From Candidatus Sulfotelmatobacter sp. (GTDB lineage Bacteria > Acidobacteriota > Terriglobia > Terriglobales > SbA1), in the NCBI GenBank assembly GCA_030151135.1, contig JASLEQ010000762.1:1-14810 (forward strand): 14,810 nucleotides of DNA, read 5' to 3'. The stretch's first letter is position 1. Every line of letters begins with the position of its first letter. The position numbers and the translations under genes were made by a program. Shown here in pieces: positions 7,995-14,630 of the stretch. The notes under the pieces were generated by a model. The model was not told where the DNA came from and did no database searches. It saw nothing but the letters and a program-made list of their open reading frames with translations.

Positions 7995-8847
7995 GTCGCC
8001 TTTGATCTTTGCGCTGCTTGTGGTTTGCGCGGCTGCGGCGCAGGACACCCCACTTCGCGTGCCGTCGAATGCTGTAGCCGGTGCACCAGCGACCGTGGGA
8101 ACCAGCGGTAGCGGCGCGGCGACTTTCTATCTAGTCGGGCCTGCGGTATCCCTCAAGCGTGACGTCGATCTGGGCAAAGAAGTAGCGCTCAGCTCCAAAG
8201 AGCTGCAGTCGGCTGGACGCTACACTGCCGTCCTCTGCTCCAGCAGTTGCAGCAGTGAGAATTTCTTCGTCTCCCCAGGCAAGCCTGTTGATTTAGCCTT
8301 TGTTGTTCACCCTTCCCGCGTGCCGGTAGGGGAGAACGCTGCCATCAGCGGAGTGGCTCTGACTCTCGACGAGTACCGCAACCTCGTACTCGCTCCTTCT
8401 TCCGTGCAGTTCCAGTGGAGTACAAAGGGCGCGCCAGCGATGTCGCATTCGGCTCAGGCTCGCGATGGCATCGCGTGGTTTCGAACGAGCTCAGGGAAGT
8501 CGGCGGGACCACTTCAAATTTCGGCCGCTCTCAGCAATGACGTCAACACGCGGCGCGTCGTTCAGGAGGTAGCTTCCATCCCTTGCAACCTGCGGATCCA
8601 GGGTCAGCGCACTCCGAAGGGAGTTTTGGTTGAAACCGAGCCGGTCCGCGATTGCTCAGGCAATCCTGTTCCCGATGGAACGGTCGTCACCTTCACCGCA
8701 AAGGATTCTGGCGGGACAAGTTTCGTCGACGCCCCCGTCAAGCAGGATGTCGCCCGCGCCATCATCCTCGCAAAAGGATCGGTAGTAATCTCAGCGGCGT
8801 CTGGCGTCGCCATGGGCAATGAACTACGCATAGGTGGAAAGGAATAG
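7957..8847 (+). CDS. Exported Ig-like (Big_1-like) protein of unknown function
   Basis: 296 residues. The ATG at 7957 lies inside the end of the preceding gene, giving a 38-base overlap in another frame. It yields a basic start (residues up to KNRK) and a hydrophobic stretch ending VVCAAAAQ, a good signal peptide with cleavage near residue 29. A purine-rich GGGAAAGG sits about 12 bases upstream. The open frame extends back to 7819, but that part is an out-of-frame reading of the previous gene. The mature protein is all-beta in character. Its C-terminal third, with VRDCSGNPVPDGTVVTFTAK, matches the core of bacterial Ig-like Big_1 (invasin-type) domains. Middle segments (RVPVGENAAISGVALT) look like a second Ig-like unit. 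Cysteines in LCSSSCSS and in IPCNL...VRDCSG may form disulfides. Tight coupling to its neighbour suggests a joint periplasmic or surface role. Confidence 0.7.
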   Translation: MSSLTSTAWKNRKSPLIFALLVVCAAAAQDTPLRVPSNAVAGAPATVGTSGSGAATFYLVGPAVSLKRDVDLGKEVALSSKELQSAGRYTAVLCSSSCSSENFFVSPGKPVDLAFVVHPSRVPVGENAAISGVALTLDEYRNLVLAPSSVQFQWSTKGAPAMSHSAQARDGIAWFRTSSGKSAGPLQISAALSNDVNTRRVVQEVASIPCNLRIQGQRTPKGVLVETEPVRDCSGNPVPDGTVVTFTAKDSGGTSFVDAPVKQDVARAIILAKGSVVISAASGVAMGNELRIGGKE

Positions 8848-8852
8848 CATCC

Positions 8853-9404
8853 ATGTGTGCTCGAGTTGCTAGCTATCCGCAGAAGCTCAAGTTGCATTTA
8901 AGTGTGCTCATTCTTCTTTCATGGTGCATGATCGCAGCTCCCTGGCGCCATGCATTCGCGGCCGATGCATCTCCGCGCGTCACTTTGACCGTTTCGCAGG
9001 CGACTCCGCGTCAAGTCGAACCTCTCACCCAGAACGCCGTGCTCCGCGATTACAAGTTTGCCTGGGCGAATCTGGCGCAGGCTCTGGAATCGAATTCAGC
9101 AGGCGCCATCAATGGTTTGTTTGTCGGCGATGCCAGCGCCCAACTCGTCGCGCAGGTGAATGGACAGAAGAAGAACGGCCTTAGTAGCCGCTATGAGAAC
9201 CAGACCCACAAGTTGGAAGCCGTCTTTTACTCGCCAGAGGGAGACATTCTCGAACTGCATGATACGGCCGAATACGATTTCGAGATCCTCGATGGCGGCA
9301 AAAGCATTCACAGCGAACATGCGATCGTGCACTACGTGGTGCTGATGACACCTGGCGCCGACCGCTGGGTTGTCCGTCAATTGCAGGCTGTTCCGCGATT
9401 CTGA
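8853..9404 (+). CDS. Small exported NTF2-like protein, function unknown
   Basis: 183 residues. The ATG at 8853 is five bases after the previous stop, and AAAGGA at 8838-8843 lies nine bases upstream. Residues 1-37 form a signal peptide with a long hydrophobic core and a probable cleavage site after HAFA. The mature part has a helix-rich first half (FAWANLAQALESNSAGAINGLFVGD) and alternating beta strands in the second half (KLEAVFYSPEG, TAEYDFEILDGG, HAIVHYVVLMTP, DRWVVRQLQAVP). This helix-then-sheet order fits an NTF2/SnoaL-like cone, similar to the domain proposed two genes upstream. No enzymatic residues can be picked out. It is probably a periplasmic partner of the adjacent exported proteins. 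Confidence 0.7.
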   Translation: MCARVASYPQKLKLHLSVLILLSWCMIAAPWRHAFAADASPRVTLTVSQATPRQVEPLTQNAVLRDYKFAWANLAQALESNSAGAINGLFVGDASAQLVAQVNGQKKNGLSSRYENQTHKLEAVFYSPEGDILELHDTAEYDFEILDGGKSIHSEHAIVHYVVLMTPGADRWVVRQLQAVPRF

Positions 9405-9481
9405 GGCGGTGTTTCCGCCAACCGGACGCTTCTTTACCCGCATCTTAATTGCATCGCGCCGTGGTTAACTGGAGTTCTGCC

Positions 9482-10462
9482 TTGTCGAACAAACTGCTCG
9501 CATTAGCGATTGTGTGCTTCATGGTGGGTACAGGATGTACCACGCCGGGCGTACACACCAGTTTGCGTCAAAATTTGCAGGCCCCTAATTCCGAACCCAA
9601 GCTCCTTGCCGTGTACATGCCGTGGTTTGGCGATCATGTGCACATGGATGTCGGCTACTCCAGCTATGATCCGGCCGTCTTGCATCGCCAGATCCAGCAA
9701 GCCAAACACATGGGGATTTCGGCATTCGTCGTGGATTGGTATGGCGCCAGTCGGCCGTTCTCCGATCACAACTTCGCGCTGTTGCAGGAAGCCGCCGACG
9801 ACAGTCATTTCCAGGTTGCACTGCTTTACAACGAACCGGAAGACGATGATTCGCAGTCAACCGATTTGGCAATGTCGGCCTTCGACGAAGCATATCGCTC
9901 CTATATAGGCCCGTCTGCGCCACACCGTGGTGCTTACCTGACGTACAACGGCCACCCCATGATCTTCATTTTTCCGAAGCGTGGGCATGTGGACTGGAGC
10001 CGCATCATGGAGCACTGTCAAAGTTGGGAGTCAACGCCTGTCCTCATTTACAAGGACGAACCTCCGGCTCAGTACGCGAACGACATTGCCGGTATGTATG
10101 CCTGGGTGCAACCTGGCGCTAAGGGATGGACCCCCGACGGCAGCAACTGGGGCGAGCAATATCTAGACTACTTCTATAAAGACATGCGGAACCATCATCC
10201 CGACAAGATCATCGTCGGCGCCGCTTGGCCCGGTTTCGACGACTCGGCTGCATCCTGGGGTCTCAATCGACATATGGCAAGCCGCTGCGGGCAGACGTTT
10301 GAAGACACTCTGCACTTCTATCAAAAGTATTACGACGCTTCCCATCCATTGCCTTTCGTCATGATTGAGACCTGGAACGACTACGAAGAGGGGACTGCCG
10401 TGGAGCGCTTAAATTTCGCCAAGTGCAGTCAGGGATCGTCCTCAACTTCGGCCGGAAAATGA
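9482..10462 (+). CDS. Lipoprotein glycoside hydrolase, GH99/GH71-like
   Basis: 326 residues from a TTG start at 9482, preceded by GGAG (9471-9474) with seven bases of spacing, giving the lipoprotein-type leader MSNKLLALAIVCFMVGTGC. The lipobox is imperfect (G at -3). A TTG at 9449 or GTG at 9461 would only lengthen the basic N-terminus. The mature protein begins LLAVYMPWFGDH, then YDPAVLHRQIQQAKHMGISAFVVDWYG, the first strands and helix of a TIM barrel as in GH99 (endo-alpha-mannosidase) and related WbsX-type proteins. Near the C-terminus, IETWNDYEEGTAVE matches the W-N-(D/E)-x-x-E-G-T-x-x-E segment of GH99 and GH71 relatives, which carries conserved acidic residues. It is likely a periplasm-facing lipoprotein that trims or releases an alpha-linked glycan. 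A hydrolase inside a glycan-export cluster parallels those of other exopolysaccharide systems. The exact specificity (mannan or glucan) cannot be read. Confidence 0.75.
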   Translation: MSNKLLALAIVCFMVGTGCTTPGVHTSLRQNLQAPNSEPKLLAVYMPWFGDHVHMDVGYSSYDPAVLHRQIQQAKHMGISAFVVDWYGASRPFSDHNFALLQEAADDSHFQVALLYNEPEDDDSQSTDLAMSAFDEAYRSYIGPSAPHRGAYLTYNGHPMIFIFPKRGHVDWSRIMEHCQSWESTPVLIYKDEPPAQYANDIAGMYAWVQPGAKGWTPDGSNWGEQYLDYFYKDMRNHHPDKIIVGAAWPGFDDSAASWGLNRHMASRCGQTFEDTLHFYQKYYDASHPLPFVMIETWNDYEEGTAVERLNFAKCSQGSSSTSAGK

Positions 10463-10473
10463 GCCTACACCAA

Positions 10474-10485
10474 CCGCTATAGCGG
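10474..10485. repeat. Perfect 12-bp palindrome CCGCTATAGCGG
   Basis: A perfect palindrome lies in the 78-base gap before the nucleotidyltransferase gene, ending 55 bases ahead of its ATG. It could be a dimeric regulator site, or a 4-bp RNA hairpin with loop TATA. No poly-T follows, so it is not a terminator. Function is unproven. Confidence 0.25.
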
Positions 10486-10540
10486 CAGCCTGCATCAAAG
10501 TCGCGGCTGTTACTCTGGAAAACATACGGAGCCTTCATCG

Positions 10541-11653
10541 ATGCCCTACTCGCGCGATTCGCAGAGCCAGTTTCAGTTCTTGTCGGAAGTGCTGCTTTCT
10601 GGTCCGTCTCAGGTTTCTGCCGAAAACGGGAATGACGTGTCGAAGGAGGTCATCGAAACCGTCAGGACGTTGACCCCGGAGGACATCCAGCAGCTCAAGG
10701 AATTGGCAGCAACGAACCACGTCATCATCCGTTCATTCGAGGCTCTGGATCCCATCCTTCGCGCAGAAGGAAAGGACGATTGCGCTGAGTTCGCCGCTTC
10801 GGCCTTGCGAGAAGAACGGCGCCGCATCGACCACGCACTGAATTACCTGCAACGCATATGCGGAGCTCTTGAAGAAAACGGATGCTCCGTCACCGTAATC
10901 AAGTCGCTGGACCATTGGCCCGATCTTGGTAGCGACCTCGATTTATACAGCGACGCCGATGCGGCCAAGATTGTGCAGGTGATGGCCTCGAATTTCCACG
11001 CTAAGGTAGCCGAACGCAGTTGGGGCGATCGTCTTGCCAATAAGTGGAATTTCGTCATCCCTGGGCTTCCCGAGATGGTTGAAATCCACGTTGGCCGCCT
11101 GGGCCAGACCGGTGAGCAGACAGCGTTCACGGAATCTCTGTTGAGCCGAACCCAAACCCTGCAAATCGGTCACCGCAACTTCCGGGTGCTTTCTCCCGAA
11201 GACCGCGTGATTATCAGCACGATGCAGCGGATGTATCGGCACTTCTATATTCGGCTGTGCGACGTGATCGATAACGCCCTTCTGCTCGAGGCAAAGCAGG
11301 TTAATTTCGATGAGTTGCATAACATCGGAAGTGCGTCCGGCCTTTGGGAAGGCATCGCGACTTACCTGGTGATTATTTCGCAATACGTGGAGTCTTATCG
11401 TGGGTACGGAGTACCGCTCCCGTCACTCGTAACCCGCTCGGCAAAGTTCGGTGTCGCCCCAGTGCGATTTCGTCGGGACTTTCTCCGAGTCCCGATTCTG
11501 CCCCACTCCGTCCACCTTTATGCAGGTGAGCTTAGGACGTTGATTCTAAAGGGCCAACTGCGCAATAGCTTGCGCTTGAGTTTACTTCCCGGCCTGGCAA
11601 CTGCAGCCGCGCTGGAAATGAAAATCACCGGGAGTGACAAAGGGATCTGGTAA
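10541..11653 (+). CDS. Nucleotidyltransferase-fold protein (NTP_transf_5-like)
   Basis: 370 residues, starting at ATG 10541 with GGAG at 10528-10531 nine bases upstream. No signal peptide; cytoplasmic. The core motif is LGSDLDLYSD at residues 129-138 (G130-S131, with D132 and D134 as the metal-binding pair), preceded by GCSVTVIKSLDHWPD, the lysine-containing strand of the fold. MVEIHVGR supplies the usual third strand, with Glu and His. This matches the uncharacterised nucleotidyltransferase family PF14907. The downstream half is helical (LSPEDRVIISTMQRMYRHFYIRLCDVIDNALLL), as in that family. Members often sit in polysaccharide or peptide-modification clusters, but their substrate is not established. 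The 78-base gap after the hydrolase allows read-through. The role is probably nucleotidyl transfer to a sugar, lipid or protein; which one is unknown. Confidence 0.78.
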   Translation: MPYSRDSQSQFQFLSEVLLSGPSQVSAENGNDVSKEVIETVRTLTPEDIQQLKELAATNHVIIRSFEALDPILRAEGKDDCAEFAASALREERRRIDHALNYLQRICGALEENGCSVTVIKSLDHWPDLGSDLDLYSDADAAKIVQVMASNFHAKVAERSWGDRLANKWNFVIPGLPEMVEIHVGRLGQTGEQTAFTESLLSRTQTLQIGHRNFRVLSPEDRVIISTMQRMYRHFYIRLCDVIDNALLLEAKQVNFDELHNIGSASGLWEGIATYLVIISQYVESYRGYGVPLPSLVTRSAKFGVAPVRFRRDFLRVPILPHSVHLYAGELRTLILKGQLRNSLRLSLLPGLATAAALEMKITGSDKGIW

Positions 11654-11751
11654 CTTTTTGATAACTTCTCTGTGCCATTAGGTACTTCGCTGGATTGCCG
11701 CCGTCCACGCACGAGCCTAGCCTTTCATTATCTGATCCAGCTGGAGTGCCT

Positions 11752-12153
11752 GTGGTCCGCATTCTAATCGTCGATGACAATCCTACTGTCAGGCGCTATC
11801 TGCGTGCAGTCCTCGAACAGCAGGACTCTTGGCGGGTGACGGGCGAGGCTCGGACTGGCTCAGAGGCACTGCAACGGGTGGTCGAATCGCCGCCGGACAT
11901 CGTCGTCTTGGATTACCGTATGCCCGATTCCAACGGTGTGGACGTCGCGAAGCAGATCGCTGAAATGCTGCCCAATGTCCCTATATTGATGGTTACTCTT
12001 CACCTTTCAAAGCAGTTGGCCGAGGCCGCGAAAGAAGTCGGGATTCGAGGCGCTTGCGCCAAGCAGGATATAGGGTCTGTCGTGGAGGCCGTTGACGTTC
12101 TCCTACATGAGAGAACCTATTTCCCATCATTCGCGACCGGGCAAGTCTATTAG
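11752..12153 (+). CDS. Stand-alone response regulator receiver domain (first of three)
   Basis: 133 residues forming one receiver domain. I take GTG 11752 as the start, with GGAG at 11743-11746 five bases upstream, because MVRILIVDD lines up with MTIRILVVDD and MKLRILLADD of the two following genes. A TTG at 11695 would add 19 residues of non-conserved N-terminus. Acidic-pocket residues are D8 and D9, the phosphorylation site is D54 in VLDYRMP, the switch Thr is T82 in MVTLH, and the conserved Lys is K104 in CAKQD. It is the most divergent of the three. The usual GARGYVLKSD is GIRGACAKQD, and the last residues (ERTYFPSFATGQVY) contain no output domain. It should take phosphate from an unlinked kinase and act by protein contact or as a phosphate sink. 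Confidence 0.85.
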   Translation: MVRILIVDDNPTVRRYLRAVLEQQDSWRVTGEARTGSEALQRVVESPPDIVVLDYRMPDSNGVDVAKQIAEMLPNVPILMVTLHLSKQLAEAAKEVGIRGACAKQDIGSVVEAVDVLLHERTYFPSFATGQVY

Positions 12154-12192
12154 CCACCGTAGTTTACCTCCTTCGGTACAAATGTGGGGGTG

Positions 12193-12212
12193 AATACAGG
12201 ATTCCCTGTATT
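12193..12212. repeat. Perfect inverted repeat AATACAGG-N4-CCTGTATT
   Basis: AATACAGG (12193-12200) and CCTGTATT (12205-12212) are exact reverse complements around ATTC. It lies 39 bases after the stop of the first receiver gene and 12 bases before the terminator-like hairpin. It could be an operator for a dimeric regulator or the upper part of a compound terminator. Confidence 0.4.
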
Positions 12213-12223
12213 GGACCAATGCC

Positions 12224-12245
12224 GGCTGGAAGTTAGCCTTTTTTT
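12224..12245 (+). terminator. Candidate intrinsic terminator after the first receiver gene
   Basis: GGCT (12224-12227) pairs with AGCC (12235-12238). Two further G-U pairs can extend the stem inwards to a three-base loop, and seven T follow (12239-12245). The stem is short for a strong terminator, but the position downstream of a gene and the T-run support it. It would separate the first response regulator from the next two. Confidence 0.4.
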
Positions 12246-12378
12246 GAGTTACGGCGCTTTCCATATAGCCAGGCCCGTGGCGCGTCAATTTTTGCGGTTA
12301 TTGGTCAGGCTGTCACATCCGTTCAGGTTAAAATGTGGCGAATCGTCTGGTCGGTCTCCTCCAAGGAACTGAAACGGG

Positions 12379-12792
12379 ATGACAATTCGCATACTAGTGG
12401 TCGATGATCATCCGATTGTGAGACAGGGTCTTAAGACTCTTCTGGAAGGGCATTCGGGCTGGCAAGTGGTCGGCGAAGCTTCGGACGGCGCCGAAGCGAT
12501 TGAGAAGGCCAAAGACTTGAGTCCCGACGTTATGGTCCTTGATGTCACCATGCCCCGGATGAACGGGCTTGAAGCCTGTCGTCTGCTTCGCCGCGAGTCT
12601 CCCGATCTCGAAATCTTGTTTGTTACTCAACATGACTCGCCTCAAATGATGCGCGAAGCCCTTGAAGCAGGGGCCCGGGGTTATGTTGTGAAATCCAACG
12701 CTGCGCGCGATTTGCTTGCGGCGGTGGAAGCAGTCAGTCAGCATCGCGTATTTACAGCACTAAATGAGCGCAGCTTCCCGCAGTTGACGTAA
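12379..12792 (+). CDS. Stand-alone response regulator receiver domain (second of three)
   Basis: 137 residues starting at ATG 12379. All receiver residues are present: D9 and D10 in VVDDHP, phosphorylation site D55 in VLDVTMP, T83 in FVTQHD and K105 in GYVVKSN. The sequence is of the NarL/FixJ type and roughly half identical, by eye, to the receiver of the gene 43 bases downstream, including GEASDG, REALEAGARGYVVKS and AARDL. The frame ends soon after the receiver (HRVFTALNERSFPQLT), with no helix-turn-helix remnant in the bases before the next gene, so this is a real single-domain protein. It probably shares a kinase with, or competes with, the neighbouring full-length regulator. Confidence 0.87.
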   Translation: MTIRILVVDDHPIVRQGLKTLLEGHSGWQVVGEASDGAEAIEKAKDLSPDVMVLDVTMPRMNGLEACRLLRRESPDLEILFVTQHDSPQMMREALEAGARGYVVKSNAARDLLAAVEAVSQHRVFTALNERSFPQLT

Positions 12793-12835
12793 CTGCGGAG
12801 CTGGCTTGATCTCTCCTTGGGAAGGGGTTCTGTCT

Positions 12836-13537
12836 ATGAAACTGCGAATCCTGTTAGCGGATGATCACGAAATAGTCCGGCGCGGACTGCGCGCTCTTTT
12901 AGAAAAACACGAGGGATGGGAAGTTTGCGGAGAAGCCAGCGATGGTCGTGAAGCCGTCGAAAAGGCCCTGCAACTCAATCCTGACATCGTTATCGTCGAC
13001 ATCGGCATGCCCAATCTCAACGGGCTGGATACTACCCGCCAATTGCTGCAGCATGATCCTCGCTTCAAAGTGATCGTTTTGACGATCACAGACTCCGATC
13101 AAGTCATCCGCGAAGCTCTGGATGCCGGCGCCCGTGGCTTTGTGCTCAAGTCCGATGCGGCGCGCGATCTGGTTTCGGCCGTCGAGGCTTTGCAGAACAA
13201 ACGAATGTTCTTCACGCCGAGGGTCAACGATCTCGTCCTGGCGGGCTTCCTCGAAAAAGGTCAGACAGTGTCGCGCAACGAAGCGCCCAAGCTTCCCACG
13301 CTCACTGCCCGAGAGCGGGAGATTACCCAGTTGCTTGCTGAGGGCAACAGTTCGAAGGAAGTTGCATCGTTGCTTAATCTCAGCACGAAAACGGTGGAAA
13401 CGCACCGCAGCAACATCATGCGCAAACTGAGCTTCCACTCCATTCGTGACTTGGTGGTCTATGCGATTAAGAACAACTTGATCCAGATTGAACTTCCGCC
13501 GCCGCCGAAAACTCCTGCGGGTCCGACGGCGGCGTAG
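12836..13537 (+). CDS. NarL/FixJ-family response regulator with LuxR-type DNA-binding domain
   Basis: 233 residues. The ATG at 12836 (MKLRILLADDHEIV) has GAAGGGG at 12821-12827 about eight bases upstream; a TTG at 12806 would add ten unconserved residues and is rejected. The N-terminal receiver has D9/D10, phosphorylation site D55 in VDIGMP, T83 and K105 in GFVLKSD. A linker (about 121-150) leads to the LuxR/GerE helix-turn-helix at 155-218: LTAREREITQLLAEGNSSKE, then VASLLNLSTKTVETHRSNIM and RKLSFHSIRDLV. These are the canonical four helices, with T-K-T-V-E-T-H-R in the recognition helix. The protein ends in a Pro/Ala tail. As the only member of the trio with an output domain, it is the likely transcription factor. 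Targets are unknown, although the glycan genes upstream are plausible. It converges on the VWFA gene. Confidence 0.92.
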   Translation: MKLRILLADDHEIVRRGLRALLEKHEGWEVCGEASDGREAVEKALQLNPDIVIVDIGMPNLNGLDTTRQLLQHDPRFKVIVLTITDSDQVIREALDAGARGFVLKSDAARDLVSAVEALQNKRMFFTPRVNDLVLAGFLEKGQTVSRNEAPKLPTLTAREREITQLLAEGNSSKEVASLLNLSTKTVETHRSNIMRKLSFHSIRDLVVYAIKNNLIQIELPPPPKTPAGPTAA

Positions 13538-13556
13538 CAGGTTTTCGGGAACCCGC

Positions 13557-14630
13557 TTATTTCATTGCCTCGCCGGGGAAGTAGCCGTTGCGGGTGCGCA
13601 CGGTCAGATGCGTGCGCGCTGGCCCTTTTGCTTCCACTCGGATGGTCTGATATCCCTTACCAATGTTCGGCCCAGGATTGTACGCCAGGGTGTACTGACT
13701 GCGTATGTCGTGCGCGATCTCTCGCGTGATCTCATCTACTTCGTCCAGGCTTTGCGGGAAGAAGGCCACTCCGCCAGTACTGGCGGCCAGCTCCTTCAAT
13801 GCGTCGCGTCCGGATTTGCTCATTCCCTGACCTTGGTCTGTCAGTCCAATCGCATACAGAGTCGCACCCTTGCTCGATTGCAGTTTCCGCATCGCATCCT
13901 GTAGCGTTTCGCGGCTCATATTATCTTGGCCGTCGGTGATCACCAGCAGAACTTTCTTGTCTAATACCGGATGGGCGCGCAGATGCGTGTTCGACGCCAC
14001 CACGGCATCATAGAGCGCCGTGCTTCCTCGGCTGGACACCTGATGTAAGGCTGCCTGCAACAGGTTCACGTCGGAGGTGAAGTCCTGATCCAGGTACGGG
14101 GTTTGCCCGAAATTCACCACAAAAACCTGATCCTGCGGATTGCTCGCGCGGACGAGATTCAGGACTGCCTGGTTCACTTTTCCCCGCTTGTCACGCATGG
14201 ATCCGGAATTATCGACAACGATTCCCAAGGCAACAGGAACATCCTCGCGCCGGAAAGAGGTGACGTCCTCCGGGTGTCCATTCTGGTAGACGGAAAAAGA
14301 CGTTTTATCCAGCCCCGTGACAAGCCGTCCAGTGTCGTCAACAACGGTGGCATGCAACACCACTTCCTGAACTTGCTTCTTGAAAACGAACCGGCCTTGA
14401 TCCTCATTGTCAGGGCTGATCGAGGTCTCCGGGGTGATTGAGCCGGGTGCTGCGCCATTAGCCGGTTCCGGAGCCTGAACCGATGCCGGTGGCTCCGACG
14501 TTCGAGGCGGCAGACCCATCGGATCGTCGGCACTTTGAGCAAGCCCGATTTCACAGAAAACGCCAAATGCTACCAATAGCGTCAAAACTCTGACCAGTAA
14601 GCGGAGAACATACCTGGTGTCAGAAGACAT
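13557..14630 (-). CDS. Exported VWFA-related protein of the acidobacterial type
   Basis: 357 residues on the minus strand. The ATG at 14630 has GGGAGG (14644-14639) eight bases upstream, the strongest ribosome binding site in the window. A signal peptide covers about residues 1-32 (ending GLAQS), followed by a Pro/Ala/Glu-rich linker to about residue 78. FVFKKQVQEVVLHATVVDDT and GRLVTGLDKTSFSVYQNG then match the region typical of TIGR03436, the VWFA-related domain found abundantly in Acidobacteria. A von Willebrand A domain follows with an intact MIDAS: DNSGSM (D140, S142, S144), T204 in RGSTALYD and D233 in VITDGQDN. A short beta tail (HLTVRTRNGYFPGE) closes the protein. It should bind a divalent cation and a protein partner outside the cytoplasm; the partner is unknown. 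Its stop lies 19 bases from that of the convergent response regulator. Confidence 0.92.
   Translation of the reverse strand: MSSDTRYVLRLLVRVLTLLVAFGVFCEIGLAQSADDPMGLPPRTSEPPASVQAPEPANGAAPGSITPETSISPDNEDQGRFVFKKQVQEVVLHATVVDDTGRLVTGLDKTSFSVYQNGHPEDVTSFRREDVPVALGIVVDNSGSMRDKRGKVNQAVLNLVRASNPQDQVFVVNFGQTPYLDQDFTSDVNLLQAALHQVSSRGSTALYDAVVASNTHLRAHPVLDKKVLLVITDGQDNMSRETLQDAMRKLQSSKGATLYAIGLTDQGQGMSKSGRDALKELAASTGGVAFFPQSLDEVDEITREIAHDIRSQYTLAYNPGPNIGKGYQTIRVEAKGPARTHLTVRTRNGYFPGEAMK

Larger units (their letters stand above)
12154..12378 (+). promoter_or_regulatory. 225-base intergenic region between first and second response regulators
   Basis: This gap is the longest within the rightward genes. 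It contains an 8+8 bp inverted repeat (12193-12212), a terminator-like hairpin with a T-run (12224-12245), and then an AT-richer part with TTAAAAT at 12328-12334. The second and third response regulators therefore probably have their own promoter here. No -35 box at a proper distance from TAAAAT could be found, so no specific promoter is called. AAGGA at 12363-12367 is the likely ribosome binding site for the gene at 12379. Confidence 0.4.

Noticed and set aside
9405..9419. Hairpin GGCGG-TGTTT-CCGCC after the small NTF2-like gene as a terminator
   Set aside because: The stem is only five pairs and no T-run follows, so it may be an mRNA hairpin at most.
12899..13438. 179-residue leftward open frame opposite the LuxR-type regulator
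   Set aside because: Antisense reading of a strongly recognisable gene with no domain of its own.
13546..13555. CGGGAACCCG between the convergent genes as a bidirectional terminator
   Set aside because: A real hairpin would have only a three-pair stem with a four-base loop; too weak.
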